A stretch of 64,000 nucleotides of DNA from Aliivibrio sp. 1S175 (GTDB lineage: Bacteria; Pseudomonadota; Gammaproteobacteria; Enterobacterales; Vibrionaceae). The stretch covers positions 1 through 64,000 of the forward strand of contig NZ_MAJS01000019.1 in the NCBI RefSeq assembly GCF_001690985.1, read 5' to 3'. This document shows positions 19,653-30,623 of this stretch, one piece after another. The translations under genes and the position numbers were made by a program. Each line of letters starts with the position of its first letter. The first letter of the stretch is position 1. The notes beneath the pieces are model-generated. The model worked only from the letters and a program-made list of their open reading frames with translations. It was not told the origin of the DNA and ran no database searches.

Positions 19653-20927
19653 TTAAATCAATTCAGCTAATTTTGCGAATACATCGGCTTGAGCGAACAT
19701 TTCTTGTTCGCCAGTATGTAAATCTTTTACGTTTACTGTTTGCTCAGCCACTTCACTCTCACCTAAAATAAGAGCAACTGCAGCACCTGCGTTATCAGCA
19801 CGTTTAAATTGCTTTTTAAAGTTACCACCACCGAAGTGACACATTACTCGTAAACCTGGAACTTGTTCGCGCAGTGACTCAGCCAGTTTCATTCCAGCCA
19901 TTAGAGTTCCTTCACCAGACGTTACCATGTAAACATCCACTGAACGACGTACATCTGTTAGTTCTAATGTTTCCATTAGTAATACCAAACGCTCTAAGCC
20001 CATAGCAAAACCAACGGCAGGAGTTGTTTTACCGCCTAATTGCTCCACTAGGCCATCATAACGACCACCACCACATACCGTGCCTTGAGCGCCTAAACTT
20101 TCGGTGATCCACTCAAAAACAGTACGGTTATAATAATCTAATCCACGAACTAAACGTTCATTAACTTGATATTGGATGCCAGCAGCGTCAAGTAGTTCAC
20201 ATAAACCAGAAAAATGTGCTTTTGAATCATCATCTAAATACTCAGATAACTTAGGTGCATCACCTAAAATAGCTTGTACTTCTGGATTTTTAGTATCAAG
20301 AACTCGCATTGGGTTTGTGTGCATACGACGTTTGCAATCTTCATCCAACACATCTAGATGCTGTTCTAAAAATTCAACTAATGCGATACGGTAGTTAGCA
20401 CGAGCCTCTAATGAACCGATAGAGTTCAATTCTAAACGAACGTGTTTATCAATACCTAATTCACGCCATAAACGTGCAGTCATCATGATAAGTTCGGCAT
20501 CAACATCAGGACCGTTTAGGCCAAAGACTTCAACACCAACTTGGTGAAATTGACGGTAACGACCTTTTTGAGGGCGTTCATGACGGAACATTGGACCCAT
20601 GTACCATAAGCGCTGTTCTTGGTTGTACAGTAAACCATTTTCAATCCCTGCACGCACACAGCCAGCGGTTCCTTCAGGACGAAGTGTTAAACTATCACCA
20701 TTACGATCTTCAAACGTGTACATCTCTTTTTCAACAACGTCAGTCACTTCACCGATAGCACGCTTAAATAGATGAGTTTGTTCAACAATAGGCATACGAA
20801 CTTCGTTGTAACCATATGCACTAATAACGCGTTTAACGCCATCTTCTACTTTATGCCACAATGGCGATTGTGTTGGAAGGCAGTCATTCATGCCTCGAAT
20901 TGCTTGGATTGCTTTAGCCACGTTCAC
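19653..20927 (-). CDS. hisS: Histidyl-tRNA synthetase
   Basis: Class II synthetase that charges tRNA-His. Seen: TLRPEGTAG, the motif 2 stretch [16 protein letters not shown] near residue 120, the histidine-specific [15 protein letters not shown] near 260, motif 3 GFAMGLERL near 312, and the C-terminal anticodon-binding domain. Length 424 aa, same as E. coli. Start [15 protein letters not shown]. Member of the rlmN-bamB run, 35 bases after ispG. Confidence 0.98.
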   Translation of the reverse strand: MNVAKAIQAIRGMNDCLPTQSPLWHKVEDGVKRVISAYGYNEVRMPIVEQTHLFKRAIGEVTDVVEKEMYTFEDRNGDSLTLRPEGTAGCVRAGIENGLLYNQEQRLWYMGPMFRHERPQKGRYRQFHQVGVEVFGLNGPDVDAELIMMTARLWRELGIDKHVRLELNSIGSLEARANYRIALVEFLEQHLDVLDEDCKRRMHTNPMRVLDTKNPEVQAILGDAPKLSEYLDDDSKAHFSGLCELLDAAGIQYQVNERLVRGLDYYNRTVFEWITESLGAQGTVCGGGRYDGLVEQLGGKTTPAVGFAMGLERLVLLMETLELTDVRRSVDVYMVTSGEGTLMAGMKLAESLREQVPGLRVMCHFGGGNFKKQFKRADNAGAAVALILGESEVAEQTVNVKDLHTGEQEMFAQADVFAKLAELI

Positions 20928-20962
20928 TTCCCAATGGGTTTTATTTATATCTGGTTTACTAA

Positions 20963-22081
20963 TCAGTCAATCTGATTAACATCAATTTGGTTTTCTTTTG
21001 ATAACATTGCCGCTTTTGCACGAATTTTTGCTTCTAGCTTATCCACAATATTGTCGTTATCAAAACGCTCTTTCTGACGAATGCCATCTTCATAGAAGGC
21101 ACTTCTACGATTACTTCCCGCGATCCCCATATGAGACACTTCAGCCTCACCAGGACCGTTTACAACACAACCAATAAGGGAAACGTCCATTGGTGTGATT
21201 AAATCTTCTAAACGCTGTTCTAACTCGTTTACTGTTGCAATAACATCAAACTCTTGACGAGAACATGTTGGGCAAGCAATAAAGTTAATACCACGAGAAC
21301 GGATACGCAACGACTTTAATATATCAAAGCCAACTTTGATCTCTTCAATAGGATCTGCTGCCAATGAAATACGTAGAGTATCACCAATACCTTCAGACAA
21401 TAACATGCCTAAACCAACGGCTGATTTAACAGAACCTGCACGAGCTCCGCCCGCTTCAGTAATGCCTAAGTGCAATGGTTGAGCAATTTGTTTTGCTAAT
21501 AAACGGTAAGAGTCGACTGCTAAGAAAACATCTGATGCTTTTACGCTGACTTTAAATTGATCAAAGTTCATTCTTTCTAAAATATCTACATGGCGCATTG
21601 CCGACTCAAGTAACGCTTGGGCCGTTGGCTCTTTGTATTTAATTTGAATGTCTTTTTCTAATGAACCGCCATTCACGCCAATGCGAATAGGAATGTTTTT
21701 ATCTTTTGCACAATCAACAACAGAACGAATACGCTGCTCGTTACCAATATTACCAGGGTTGATACGCAAGCAATCAACACCATACTCCGCTACTTGTAAC
21801 GCGATACGGTAATCAAAATGAATATCAGCGACTAATGGCACTGACACTTGCTGTTTAATTAACTTAAACGCTTCCGCAGCATCCATCGTTGGAACCGAAA
21901 CTCGTACAATGTCAGCACCGACTTTTTGAAGTGCATTAATTTGTGCAACGGTAGCTGCAACATCAGTCGTTAACGTATTTGTCATAGACTGAACAGCGAT
22001 AGGTGCGCCATCACCAATAGGCACATTACCCACATAAATGCGGGTAGATTGGCGACGTTTGATTGGGGACTCTATATGCAT
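20963..22081 (-). CDS. ispG: 4-hydroxy-3-methylbut-2-enyl diphosphate synthase (flavodoxin)
   Basis: Penultimate enzyme of the MEP isoprenoid pathway, reducing MEcPP to HMBPP with a [4Fe-4S] cluster. Cluster ligands are visible in [11 protein letters not shown] (near residue 270) and [10 protein letters not shown] (near 305); the TIM-barrel N-terminal half has [14 protein letters not shown]. Length 372 aa equals E. coli. It depends on the isc system encoded about 9 kb further along. Gap of 12 bases after rodZ. Confidence 0.98.
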   Translation of the reverse strand: MHIESPIKRRQSTRIYVGNVPIGDGAPIAVQSMTNTLTTDVAATVAQINALQKVGADIVRVSVPTMDAAEAFKLIKQQVSVPLVADIHFDYRIALQVAEYGVDCLRINPGNIGNEQRIRSVVDCAKDKNIPIRIGVNGGSLEKDIQIKYKEPTAQALLESAMRHVDILERMNFDQFKVSVKASDVFLAVDSYRLLAKQIAQPLHLGITEAGGARAGSVKSAVGLGMLLSEGIGDTLRISLAADPIEEIKVGFDILKSLRIRSRGINFIACPTCSRQEFDVIATVNELEQRLEDLITPMDVSLIGCVVNGPGEAEVSHMGIAGSNRRSAFYEDGIRQKERFDNDNIVDKLEAKIRAKAAMLSKENQIDVNQID

Positions 22082-22093
22082 GGAATCAACTCA

Positions 22094-22990
22094 TTATTGA
22101 GGTAGGGTTAATCGTGCAACTTTACCAGCTGGGTATGCTGATAAATCAACAGGCTTACCTTTATAAGTTAGGGTTACAGCGCTTGGTGCACCGATAACTA
22201 ATTTATAAGGCGCTTTACCTGTTAACTTTAATGTTTGATTTGTTTTTTTAACGCCCGAGTACAAACGGTTGTTTGAGGCATCTTGAACTTGTAACCAGCA
22301 ATCACTCTTGAATGTCATAACAACATCTTCACTAACTATTGCTATTTTATCTTCAACTTTTTCTTCAGAAACCGCTGCCGTTTCTGGCTTTTTTACGATT
22401 TCTTTTTCAAGTGCTTCTGGAGACGTTTCTAATTCAGACATATTCGTATCAACGTCAAGCATCTCTGCTTCATCTAGAGGAGCAGCAGTCTCTGTTTCTG
22501 TCTTTTGAATTGTAGAATCCATTGATTCAGCTGTAGTCACTTCGCTGATCAATTCAGCATCATTACCACTCTCTAATTGAGCTTGTTCTTGCCACCACCA
22601 TAGAACAGACATTCCCAGAATAATTGCAAAAATTACCCACGTCAGTTTCATAATACGATTATCGTGCTTTTCTCTTTTCGTCTTTCGAGAAAAGCTTTGC
22701 ATATCATGTTGCTCTATTTTGGCTTTACCTAATTGATCTAATGCGTTTAGAACTTCAATTTCAGGTACATTTACCATTTTAGCGTAAGAGCGATAGTAGC
22801 CACGCGTAAAGGTGGCCAGCTTTCCCATATCAAATAGATCTGCTTCTATTTGCTCTAGAACTTCTACTCGTAAACGTAAGCGAGAAGAAACATCTTCTCG
22901 AGTTAACCCTAATGCTTCACGAGCTTCTTTTAATAGCAGCCCTGGAGCGACAATTGTTTCTACTTTTTCTTCAATATTTTCAGGAGTCAT
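22094..22990 (-). CDS. rodZ: Cytoskeleton protein RodZ
   Basis: Bitopic membrane protein that anchors MreB filaments and maintains rod shape. Cytosolic helix-turn-helix of the Xre type (about 17-80, LKEAREALGLTREDVSSRLRL), a basic juxtamembrane stretch (SRKTKREKHDNR), one transmembrane segment (about 114-133), and an acidic, low-complexity periplasmic linker (about 145-220). A C-terminal beta domain follows (DUF4115). Length 298 aa is somewhat shorter than E. coli (337), mainly in the linker. Start overlaps the pilW end by 11 bases, so translation is probably coupled. Confidence 0.94.
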   Translation of the reverse strand: MTPENIEEKVETIVAPGLLLKEAREALGLTREDVSSRLRLRVEVLEQIEADLFDMGKLATFTRGYYRSYAKMVNVPEIEVLNALDQLGKAKIEQHDMQSFSRKTKREKHDNRIMKLTWVIFAIILGMSVLWWWQEQAQLESGNDAELISEVTTAESMDSTIQKTETETAAPLDEAEMLDVDTNMSELETSPEALEKEIVKKPETAAVSEEKVEDKIAIVSEDVVMTFKSDCWLQVQDASNNRLYSGVKKTNQTLKLTGKAPYKLVIGAPSAVTLTYKGKPVDLSAYPAGKVARLTLPQ

Positions 22991-23741
22991 AATTTAAATA
23001 ATTCTGATATTCTCTGGAGTCCGGATATTTTTTCCCGAGTAAATCTGCGTATTTTTTAACTAAATGCGCATTGCCTGCTTTTTTTTCTAATTCTATGAGT
23101 AAGCTTAGGCTAACGGGTTTGTATCCGTACTTCTTAGTAAATTTAAACAGCGCAATTCTCGGTTCTGAATAGTTACCTTCATCAATATTCAATTTAGCCA
23201 ATTGAAGGGTGGAACGAACGCGATTCGGATCGTGAGCCAATGAGCGCTCAAAATACGTTTTTGCTGTCACTTTATCCCCACTACCTAACGCACACATTGC
23301 GGCATTTTCATAACTTGCCGAAACAAGATAGTAGTAAGGTTGGTCTATTGCTTGAGTAAACTTCTGTTGAGCTTCCTCATATCGGCCATTTTTGCAAAGA
23401 AAAACGCCGTAGTTATTTAATACATTACCATTTTTTGACGAAGAACGTAATGCTCGTTTATAAGCCTTTTCCGCTAATTCGTTTTCATCTACTTGTTGAT
23501 AATAATAGGCAAGGGAAGTTTGAGAGCGGTAATAGTCGGGAGCGTATCGTACAGCCAGTTCCAAATTTTCACGGGCTTTTATCATATTACCCGCATTTAA
23601 ATAGCTTAATCCAAGAGTAACTCGAGCTTCAGCAGCTCGAATTATCTCAGCGTCGGTCATCTCATCGGATTCATTTACCGTGACACAACCGGCACTTACT
23701 AACAAACTCACCGTTAGTAGCGCGACTCTCCATTTTCTCAT
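22980..23741 (-). CDS. pilW: Type IV pilus biogenesis/stability lipoprotein PilW (PilF)
   Basis: TPR pilotin that supports secretin assembly for type IV pili. Signal peptide with lipobox VSAGC (Cys19), then about five to six TPR motifs (for example NVLNNYGVFLCKNGRYEEAQ), 253 aa. Located between rlmN and rodZ as in other gammaproteobacteria. Pilus genes proper are not in this window. Confidence 0.92.
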   Translation of the reverse strand: MRKWRVALLTVSLLVSAGCVTVNESDEMTDAEIIRAAEARVTLGLSYLNAGNMIKARENLELAVRYAPDYYRSQTSLAYYYQQVDENELAEKAYKRALRSSSKNGNVLNNYGVFLCKNGRYEEAQQKFTQAIDQPYYYLVSASYENAAMCALGSGDKVTAKTYFERSLAHDPNRVRSTLQLAKLNIDEGNYSEPRIALFKFTKKYGYKPVSLSLLIELEKKAGNAHLVKKYADLLGKKYPDSREYQNYLNYDS

Positions 23742-23771
23742 TCTGCCTTCCCTTGCTGTTATACAATAAGG

Positions 23772-24890
23772 TTAAACAGTTTTAACAGGGATAGCCTCAC
23801 CTTGCTGTTTAACTTGAGTACGTTTAGTTCTATCGATTACATCACCCACTAATTGACCACAAGCGGCATCAATATCATCACCACGAGTTTTACGAACTGT
23901 TACCGTAAAATCATATTCCATTAGTGTTTTCATGAATCGATCGATACGTGAATTACTTGGCTTCTTGTATGGTGACCCAGGATATGGGTTAAATGGAATC
24001 AAATTAATCTTTGCAGGGGTATCTTTTAGCAATTCTGCGAGTTGTCTTGCATGATCCATATCGTCATTAATATGATCTAAAAGTACGTACTCTACCGTTA
24101 CGCGTCCACGGTTAGCATTTGATGATGCAATGTATTCACGAACACACGCTAAAAACGCGTCGATATTCCAACGATCATTAATTGGCATAATCTCACTGCG
24201 CAATTTATCGGTTGGAGCGTGAAGAGAAATAGCTAAAGCAACGTCAACTTTACCAATCATTTGTTCTAAACCAGAAACGACACCTGATGTAGAGACGGTT
24301 ACACGACGTTTAGATAAACCAAAACCTAGATCATCAAGCATGATATCTAATGATGGAATTAGGTTTTTCATGTTAAGTAATGGTTCGCCCATGCCCATCA
24401 TTACAACATTCGTAATTGGACGACGACCCGTTTCTTTTTCTAGACCAATTTCACGAGCTGCACGCCAAATTTGGCCTACAATTTCAGACACTTTAAGGTT
24501 ACGGTTAAAACCTTGTTGAGCAGTTGAGCAGAATGTACAAGCAAGTGCACAACCTACTTGAGAAGAGACGCATAACGTTGCACGATCACCATCAGGGATA
24601 TAAACCGTTTCAACATCTTGATCGCCAACTTTCATTGCCCACTTGATAGTGCCATCTACAGAATGCTGAGCTTCAGATACGTAAGGAGCACGGATCTCAC
24701 ACTTATGCTTTAGTTTTTCACGAAGTTTTTTGTTGATATTGTTCATTTGATCGAAGTCATCACAACCAAAGTGATACATCCACTTCATGATTTGATCTGC
24801 ACGGAAGGCCTTCTCTCCTAATTCCTCAGAAAAAAATGCTCGAAGTCCTTTACGATCAAAGTCCAGTAGATTGATTTTAGCTGTAGTCAT
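23772..24890 (-). CDS. rlmN: Dual-specificity 23S rRNA/tRNA adenine-C2 methyltransferase RlmN
   Basis: Radical SAM enzyme that makes m2A2503 in 23S rRNA and m2A37 in some tRNAs. Radical SAM cysteines C114, C118 and C121 are visible in GCALACTFC. The conserved C-terminal cysteine lies in DIDAACGQL near residue 344, and the N-terminal accessory domain is present. Start at 24890 ([15 protein letters not shown], 372 aa) has GAGAGG just upstream; the longer frame to 24944 has no support. First gene of the rlmN-pilW-rodZ-ispG-hisS-yfgM-bamB run. Confidence 0.97.
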   Translation of the reverse strand: MTTAKINLLDFDRKGLRAFFSEELGEKAFRADQIMKWMYHFGCDDFDQMNNINKKLREKLKHKCEIRAPYVSEAQHSVDGTIKWAMKVGDQDVETVYIPDGDRATLCVSSQVGCALACTFCSTAQQGFNRNLKVSEIVGQIWRAAREIGLEKETGRRPITNVVMMGMGEPLLNMKNLIPSLDIMLDDLGFGLSKRRVTVSTSGVVSGLEQMIGKVDVALAISLHAPTDKLRSEIMPINDRWNIDAFLACVREYIASSNANRGRVTVEYVLLDHINDDMDHARQLAELLKDTPAKINLIPFNPYPGSPYKKPSNSRIDRFMKTLMEYDFTVTVRKTRGDDIDAACGQLVGDVIDRTKRTQVKQQGEAIPVKTV

Positions 24891-24995
24891 GTTGCCTCTC
24901 TGATAAATAACATCACCGCGAATATCGGGCGCAGAATTGTACAAGTTTTGGGGGCATATTGCTAGAGGTTCGAGGTATTGCTGGGGATCAAAGAA

Positions 24996-25109
24996 TAGAA
25001 ACTATATGCACTTCGTGCCTAGATACTATAAGAGCAGATATACAACCAGTGTAAAAGAGTCTGCTCTTATAGAGAGCGAAGCGATTAATTCCTAGTTAAT
25101 ATAGAAACC
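24996..25109. repeat. Intergenic hairpin-forming repeat, copy 1 (rlmN-ndk spacer)
   Basis: Starts TAGAAACTATA, continues through CTAGATA, and contains a perfect 13-bp inverted repeat CTATAAGAGCAGA (25026-25038) / TCTGCTCTTATAG (25060-25072). The left part closely matches 52428-52469 between csdE and tcdA. This indicates a dispersed repeat family. It sits between the rlmN start side and the ndk stop, so it may also act as a ndk 3' hairpin. Confidence 0.75.
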
Positions 25110-25137
25110 TTAGCTTCGCTTATTTTTTAACATGATT

Positions 25138-25572
25138 TTATTCCGCTGGACGCGGACAAATTTCATCGCCAGCGAAGAAGTATGCAATTTCACGTGCTGC
25201 TGATTCAGGACTATCAGCGCCATGAACAGAGTTATGACGCATACTGATCGCATAATCAGCACGAAGTGATCCACAAGCGGCTTCTGTTGGGTTTGTTTTA
25301 CCCATTAATTCACGATAACGAACAACCGCATTTTCACCTTCCAATACCTGTACCATTACTGGACCAGAAATCATGTAAGCAACTAGGTCATTAAAGAATT
25401 CTTTGCCTTCATGCTCTGCGTAAAAACCTTCAGCTTGTTCCTTAGTTAGATGTAACATTTTAGCAGCAACAACTTGCATACCTGTTTTTTCAATACGACG
25501 GTAAATTGCACCAATAAGATTACGCTTAACGGCATCGGGTTTTACAATTGAAAAAGTACGTTCTATTGTCAT
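25138..25572 (-). CDS. ndk: Nucleoside diphosphate kinase
   Basis: Exchanges gamma-phosphates between NTPs and NDPs. Active-site phosphohistidine H117 in NSVHGADS; family start [15 protein letters not shown]; 144 aa, typical. The ATG at 25572 has AAAGGA seven bases upstream; the longer open frame to 25725 runs back into pepB and is not real. Monocistronic: a terminator lies between pepB and ndk. Confidence 0.98.
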   Translation of the reverse strand: MTIERTFSIVKPDAVKRNLIGAIYRRIEKTGMQVVAAKMLHLTKEQAEGFYAEHEGKEFFNDLVAYMISGPVMVQVLEGENAVVRYRELMGKTNPTEAACGSLRADYAISMRHNSVHGADSPESAAREIAYFFAGDEICPRPAE

Positions 25573-25628
25573 TTTACTTTCCTTTTTTCGAATTTCATTA
25601 CTTCTTTTGAAGCTATTATAGTTATAAG

Positions 25629-25659
25629 AAAAAAGACCGAGTTTATGGCTCGATCTTTT
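25629..25659 (-). terminator. Terminator after pepB
   Basis: Minus strand: AAAAGATCGAG, 7-base loop, CTCGGTCTTTTTT, a stem with one wobble and a long T-run, six bases after the pepB stop. It separates pepB from ndk. Confidence 0.9.
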
Positions 25660-25664
25660 CTGCG

Positions 25665-26951
25665 TTATTTTGTAAGTAGGTTCGCCAATGTCCTTACACC
25701 AACACCTGTTGCTCCGGCTGACCATTTATCAGAAGGCGATGTACGATATGTTGCTGAACAATCCATATGTAACCATCCTTTTTTATAATCATCAACAAAA
25801 TAAGAAAGGAAGGCTGCTGCAGTACTAGCCCCTGGTGAATATGTGCCAGACCCAATATTTGCTAAGTCTGCAAAATTCGATGGTAGCATAGCGCGGTGAA
25901 ATTCCATTAATGGTAAACGCCACAGTCCTTCGTTTTCTTCCTGGGCTGATAACAATGCTTTTTGGCTTAATTCATCATCAAAACTTAATAATGAATGAAA
26001 ATCATTACCAACGGCCATTTTAGCCGACCCTGTTAATGTTGCACAATCAATAATTAATTCTGGATTCTGTGCTGAAGCAAATTGAAGACCGTCGGCTAAT
26101 ACTAATCGCCCTTCTGCATCTGTATTTAATATCTCTACCGTTTTGCCATTCTTATAGGTAATGACATCACCTAATTTTAATGCTCGACCTGAGATCATAT
26201 TTTCAGCACAGCATAGAATTAACTTAACACGCTTATCTAAACCACGAAGAATAGACATAGCAAGACCGGCAGTTGCTAGTGCAGAACCACCCATATCAGA
26301 CTTCATTGATGCCATTCCACCTGATGGTTTAATGCTGTATCCACCTGAATCAAACGTGATCCCCTTACCAACAAGACAAGCGAATACAGGGGCATCAACA
26401 TCACCTGTTGGGTTGTAATCCAATTGCAGCATCGCTGAAGTGCGCTCAGATCCGCGGCCAACAGCATAAGTACCAGTCCAACCTTCCGTTAAAAGATCTT
26501 TATCTTTTACAATTTTAGTTGTCACTGTTCCTGCTGGCGCCACTGACTTAATAAACTCAGAAGCCATCGTTGCCAATTGACGTGGCGCGACTTCTTCCGC
26601 TGTTTTATTGATGATGTCGCGTGTCCAGTTAGTCGTTAAAATACGTGCCTTCAGCTCATTTTCATCCACATCAGGTAATGCAGCCCAAGTCACATCGTTG
26701 TTCTTTTTAGAATTACGGAAACCCTGAATAAAAGACCAAATAGATTCAAGATCCCAATCTGACCCTTTTAATTCAACCTCAACAATGCCTTGGCCGTTTA
26801 ACTTTCTAGCCGCTTGTTGAATTGCACTGCACACATCAGTATTTACACAGTGAATGACTGCGCCTTCAGCGGCAAATGAAATTAGCGCATTATCACCCCA
26901 ATGAGCTGCTGCTACTTCTGTTGAAAGTTGTACTGTCATCTTTTGTGACAT
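25665..26951 (-). CDS. pepB: Peptidase B (M17 leucyl aminopeptidase family)
   Basis: Cytosolic dinuclear-metal aminopeptidase. The family signature [14 protein letters not shown] lies near residue 275; metal and catalytic residues are in [25 protein letters not shown] (a few lines upstream, about 195-220). Length 428 aa (E. coli PepB 427). A strong ribosome site (AAAGGAGATCC) precedes the ATG. Downstream of iscX, as in E. coli, but with 231 bases of structured spacer, so likely separately transcribed. Confidence 0.95.
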   Translation of the reverse strand: MSQKMTVQLSTEVAAAHWGDNALISFAAEGAVIHCVNTDVCSAIQQAARKLNGQGIVEVELKGSDWDLESIWSFIQGFRNSKKNNDVTWAALPDVDENELKARILTTNWTRDIINKTAEEVAPRQLATMASEFIKSVAPAGTVTTKIVKDKDLLTEGWTGTYAVGRGSERTSAMLQLDYNPTGDVDAPVFACLVGKGITFDSGGYSIKPSGGMASMKSDMGGSALATAGLAMSILRGLDKRVKLILCCAENMISGRALKLGDVITYKNGKTVEILNTDAEGRLVLADGLQFASAQNPELIIDCATLTGSAKMAVGNDFHSLLSFDDELSQKALLSAQEENEGLWRLPLMEFHRAMLPSNFADLANIGSGTYSPGASTAAAFLSYFVDDYKKGWLHMDCSATYRTSPSDKWSAGATGVGVRTLANLLTK

Positions 26952-27031
26952 GGTGGATCTCCTTTAAATACGCAATAACTCCATATAATCACACAAGTTA
27001 CCATGGTGATCTTTTATATTACGCGAATATC

Positions 27032-27169
27032 AAATAGGCATAAGCGAACAGAATGTTCGTTTTTATCTAATTTGCCTATTTTACCTTAGCGATACAAGGC
27101 GTTTACACAAAATGTAAGAGATTGATCTAGCCAATTGGTGGGATTTTATACGTTATAAGCTAGATCAAT
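27032..27169. other. Two stem-loops in the iscX-pepB spacer
   Basis: AAATAGGCA (27032-27040) pairs with TGCCTATTT (27073-27081) around an inner CGAACA-GAA-TGTTCG hairpin. Separately ATTGATCTAGC (27121-27131) pairs with GCTAGATCAAT (27159-27169). Neither has a classic T-run on the minus strand. They may end or stabilise the iscX transcript, or form part of the pepB leader. Confidence 0.5.
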
Positions 27170-27182
27170 TAATACAACGAAA

Positions 27183-27383
27183 TTAATCTCGTTCATCCAT
27201 CCAACAGAGCATTATCGCTTCGAGTATCTTCTCACCAGAATGATTTGGATCGTCTTCAAATTCATCTAACGCCATCACCCATTCTCTTAAATCGGTAAAG
27301 CGAACAGTTTGTGGATCTATTTCAGGGTATTTTTCTGATAATTCTATTGCTATATCTCGTGAATCTATCCATTTCATGCTCAT
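27183..27383 (-). CDS. iscX: Fe-S cluster assembly protein IscX
   Basis: Small acidic protein (66 aa) that binds IscS and iron and modulates cluster assembly. It has the family start MSMKWIDSRDIAIEL and the C-terminus LCWMDERD. Last gene of the isc set, here separated from fdx by a hairpin with a T-run, so its dosage may be lower than that of the upstream genes. Confidence 0.95.
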   Translation of the reverse strand: MSMKWIDSRDIAIELSEKYPEIDPQTVRFTDLREWVMALDEFEDDPNHSGEKILEAIMLCWMDERD

Positions 27384-27413
27384 AATTTCATCCTTAATTA
27401 CGTTATTACAGAT

Positions 27414-27472
27414 ATAAAAAAAGGTAAGTTCTGAAAGGTAAGTTCATCACTCACTCTTCATCCCTTACCTTT
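27414..27472 (-). terminator. Terminator-like hairpin between fdx and iscX with duplicated 3' arm
   Basis: On the minus strand AAAGGTAAG (27472-27464) can pair with either of two CTTACCTTT copies. One is nearer, without a T-run; the distal one (about 27427-27419) runs into seven Ts. The two arms are a direct repeat (AAAGGTAAGTTC on the plus strand). This offers two alternative structures, only one terminating. Confidence 0.65.
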
Positions 27473-27501
27473 ATCAAAAGGAACTTAATTAATCGGTAAG
27501 A

Positions 27502-27840
27502 TTAATGATCTTCTGATGCTAAGTTTAGTGTATATTTTGGAATTTCTACCACTAAATCTTGTTTTGCCATTCTCGCTTGGCAACCTAGACGAGACTCTGG
27601 CTCTAAACCCCATGCTTTATCTAGCATATCATCTTCAAGCTCATCGCTTTCTTCTAGTGAGTCAAACCCTTCACGAATAACAATATGACACGTAGTACAT
27701 GCACATGATTTCTCACACGCATGCTCAATAGCAATACCATTTTTTAACGCTACGTCTAAAACCGTATCGCCTTCATTGGCTTCAAGCACTGCACCTTCTG
27801 GGCATAGCTCACTGTGTGGTAGAACAATAATCTTTGGCAT
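27502..27840 (-). CDS. fdx: [2Fe-2S] ferredoxin, ISC type
   Basis: Electron donor for Fe-S assembly on IscU. Cluster ligands C42, C48, C51 and C87 (CEKSCACTTC and RLGCQ), plus the extra C46 typical of the ISC ferredoxins; 112 aa. It begins three bases after hscA, so is tightly coupled to it. Confidence 0.97.
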   Translation of the reverse strand: MPKIIVLPHSELCPEGAVLEANEGDTVLDVALKNGIAIEHACEKSCACTTCHIVIREGFDSLEESDELEDDMLDKAWGLEPESRLGCQARMAKQDLVVEIPKYTLNLASEDH

Positions 27841-27842
27841 TT

Positions 27843-29696
27843 CTATACCTCATCAATAGATTGACCGGCTAATGCGGCGCGAATAGAAGCATCCATTCGA
27901 CGCGCAGCAAACTCTTGGCTTGCTTCATCAGCGTGTTTAATTCCATCTTCAATTGCTTGCGTATCTGTACCTTGACGTACTATGATCAACGCTTCAACTG
28001 CTTGTAAAATTTCTGCTTGCTCTTCTTTGGATAGTAATGTGTCGCCATCATTATTAAGCGCAACAACTAACCCTTCGATAACACGATCCGCTTCAACTTG
28101 CTGCTCTGCTAATGCACGAGCTTGCATATCTTCTTTAGCAAACGTCATTGAATCTTTCAGCATGTTCGCTACTTCATTATCACTTAAACCATAAGAAGGC
28201 TTAACTTGGATATGAGATTGAACACCTGTGCTTTTTTCCATTGCCGTTACAGATAAAAGTCCATCAGCATCCACTTGGTAAGTCACTCGAATATGTGCAG
28301 CACCCGCCGTCATCGGTGGAATGCCTTTCAATGAGAAGCGAGCAAGAGAACGACCGTCTTCCACCATTTCACGTTCACCTTGAACAACGTGAACCATCAT
28401 TCCTGTTTGACCATCTTTAAAGGTCGTAAATTCTTGTGCTTTCGCGACAGGAATAGTGGTATTGCGTGGAATGATTTTTTCAACCAAACCACCCATAGTT
28501 TCAATACCTAGAGACAATGGAATAACATCAAGCAGTAACATTTCAGCATCAGGTTTATTACCCACTAAAATATCCGCTTGAATGGCAGCACCAATAGCAA
28601 CCACTTGGTCAGGGTCAATACTGGTTAATGGCGTTTTACCGAAATAATCACCAACAGAACTGCGAATGATAGGCGTTCTTGTCGAACCGCCAACCATAAC
28701 CACTTCCATTACTTCTTCTGAGGTAATATCTGCATCTTTTAGAGCGCGACGACAAGCCATTAGCGTTTTCTTCACTAATGATTGAATTAATTGATTAAAG
28801 ATATCAACCGTAATATTGCCTGACCATTCTTTAAAAGAAACAGTAACTGAATCTGCATCTGACAATGCCACTTTAGTTTCTGTTGCTAATGTTAAAAGCT
28901 CACGTTGTTCTTGATTAGAAAGTGCAGATGTAATACCTGCTTGGTTTTTAATCCATTGAGCTAATGCATGATCGAAATCATCACCACCCAGTGCTGAATC
29001 ACCACCTGTTGCTAATACTTCAAATACGCCTTTTGATAAACGTAAGATTGAAATATCAAATGTCCCACCACCAAGATCATAGACTGCAATAACGCCTTCC
29101 TGACCTGAATCTAAGCCATAAGCAATCGCTGCGGCTGTTGGTTCATTTAATAGACGAAGAACAGTTAAGCCTGCTAATGTTGCTGCATCTTTTGTTCCTG
29201 CGCGCTGAGCATCATCAAAATAAGCCGGTACTGTAATTACCACACCTTCAAGATCACCACCTAACGTTGCTTGAGCACGATTAGATAACGATTTAAGGAT
29301 CTCCGCTGATACTTGAACTGGATTAACATCACCTTGAGGTGTACTAATAACAGGTAACCCGTTATCACTTTCTGTAAATTGGTAAGGTAGATCAGGGTAA
29401 CGCGCTTGAATGTCTTTCAATGAGCGTCCCATTAAACGTTTTACCGAAATAATGGTATTTTGAGGATCAGAAGCGGCTGATTGGTAAGCGTTGGCACCCA
29501 CACAAATTTTATCGTTTTGATATTGCACCACGGACGGAAGAATTACGTTACCTTTTGTATCAGGTAATGTCTTTGCTTCACCACTTCGAACCGAAGCGAC
29601 CAATGAGTTAGTTGTGCCTAAATCGATGCCGACTGCTAGTTTATGTTGATGTGGTGCAGCACTTTGTCCAGGCTCAGAAATTTGTAGAAATGCCAT
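27843..29696 (-). CDS. hscA: Hsp70-type chaperone HscA
   Basis: Specialised Hsp70 that, with HscB, drives cluster release from IscU. ATPase domain with [12 protein letters not shown] near residue 24 and [14 protein letters not shown] near 205; substrate-binding domain from about 390. Length 617 aa (E. coli 616). Between hscB (35-base gap) and fdx. Confidence 0.97.
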   Translation of the reverse strand: MAFLQISEPGQSAAPHQHKLAVGIDLGTTNSLVASVRSGEAKTLPDTKGNVILPSVVQYQNDKICVGANAYQSAASDPQNTIISVKRLMGRSLKDIQARYPDLPYQFTESDNGLPVISTPQGDVNPVQVSAEILKSLSNRAQATLGGDLEGVVITVPAYFDDAQRAGTKDAATLAGLTVLRLLNEPTAAAIAYGLDSGQEGVIAVYDLGGGTFDISILRLSKGVFEVLATGGDSALGGDDFDHALAQWIKNQAGITSALSNQEQRELLTLATETKVALSDADSVTVSFKEWSGNITVDIFNQLIQSLVKKTLMACRRALKDADITSEEVMEVVMVGGSTRTPIIRSSVGDYFGKTPLTSIDPDQVVAIGAAIQADILVGNKPDAEMLLLDVIPLSLGIETMGGLVEKIIPRNTTIPVAKAQEFTTFKDGQTGMMVHVVQGEREMVEDGRSLARFSLKGIPPMTAGAAHIRVTYQVDADGLLSVTAMEKSTGVQSHIQVKPSYGLSDNEVANMLKDSMTFAKEDMQARALAEQQVEADRVIEGLVVALNNDGDTLLSKEEQAEILQAVEALIIVRQGTDTQAIEDGIKHADEASQEFAARRMDASIRAALAGQSIDEV

Positions 29697-29731
29697 GAGT
29701 AATATCCTTCACTTAATTAATCTAACAAAGA

Positions 29732-30247
29732 TTAATTTAATAATTTATCTTCTAACTTTTCGACTTCTTGATTTAGCTTATCAATAAACTTTAGTTTACG
29801 TACGCTTTGTGCCGCTTCTTGCCATGCATCCGCGTCTAACTGCTGTTCTAACTCAGCCAATTGTGATTTACGCATTGCGGAAACATTTTCAGAAAAATCA
29901 AATAGTGCACTTTCAGGATCAGAACTTGATGAGATGTCTTCTAAATCTTCTCGTAGTTCCATCTGTTGCATTAAAAACATTGGATCTTGCATCGTAGTTT
30001 GCTCACCACGAATGTCATGACCTTGTTCTGAAAGTAGATATTCTGCACGGGAAACTGGATTTTTTAGCGTTTGATAAGCGTCGTTAATTTGTGCCGCTTT
30101 TTGAACGGAAAGCAAGCGGTCACGCTCTGACGAAGTCGCGAAGTTATCGGGATGGAATCGTTTCTGCAATTCACGGAATTGAGCAGAAAGAAGGCCACCA
30201 TCCAGTTTAAACTGGTTTGGTAGCCCAAATAATTCAAAATGATTCAT
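29732..30247 (-). CDS. hscB: Co-chaperone HscB (Hsc20)
   Basis: J-domain co-chaperone that delivers IscU to HscA and stimulates its ATPase. The J-domain HPD motif is at residues 32-34 (RFHPDNF), with a C-terminal three-helix IscU-binding domain. Length 171 aa matches E. coli. Lies 15 bases downstream of iscA. Confidence 0.97.
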   Translation of the reverse strand: MNHFELFGLPNQFKLDGGLLSAQFRELQKRFHPDNFATSSERDRLLSVQKAAQINDAYQTLKNPVSRAEYLLSEQGHDIRGEQTTMQDPMFLMQQMELREDLEDISSSSDPESALFDFSENVSAMRKSQLAELEQQLDADAWQEAAQSVRKLKFIDKLNQEVEKLEDKLLN

Positions 30248-30262
30248 AGTTAACGTTATGCT

Positions 30263-30586
30263 CTATACGTTGAAGCTTTCACCACACCCACATTCACTTT
30301 TTACGTTTGGATTGTTGAATTGGAAACCTTCATTTAAACCTTCTTTGGCAAAGTCTAATTCTGTTCCATCCATGTAAGCTAGGCTTTTAGGATCGATAAT
30401 GATTTTTACACCAAACTCTTCAAACACTTCGTCTTCTTCGTTTAGTTCATCAACAAATTCAAGAATATACGCCATACCTGAGCAACCAGAGGTTCTTACG
30501 CCTAAACGTAGACCAATGCCTTTCCCTCTGTTTTCAAGAAATGTTTGAACACGGCTTGCTGCTGCTTCAGTAACTGAAATGGCCAT
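30263..30586 (-). CDS. iscA: Iron-sulfur carrier IscA
   Basis: A-type carrier that receives clusters or iron for transfer to apo-proteins. Conserved cysteines C35 (TSGCSG), C99 and C101 (CGCG near the end); 107 aa, as in E. coli. Start at 30586 ([10 protein letters not shown]); the extended frame to 30655 runs into the hairpin-containing spacer. Confidence 0.96.
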   Translation of the reverse strand: MAISVTEAAASRVQTFLENRGKGIGLRLGVRTSGCSGMAYILEFVDELNEEDEVFEEFGVKIIIDPKSLAYMDGTELDFAKEGLNEGFQFNNPNVKSECGCGESFNV

Positions 30587-30623
30587 ACTACAACCTTTAC
30601 TATATTTGTTTGTGGTCATGGGT

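Noticed and set aside
25573-25725. N-terminal extension of ndk by 51 residues
   Set aside because: It crosses the pepB terminator and overlaps pepB; the internal ATG has an ideal ribosome site.
27045-27059. CGAACA-GAA-TGTTCG resembling a Gram-positive LexA (Cheo) box
   Set aside because: Vibrio LexA uses CTGT-N8-ACAG, the spacing is wrong, and the motif is the inner part of a larger stem-loop.
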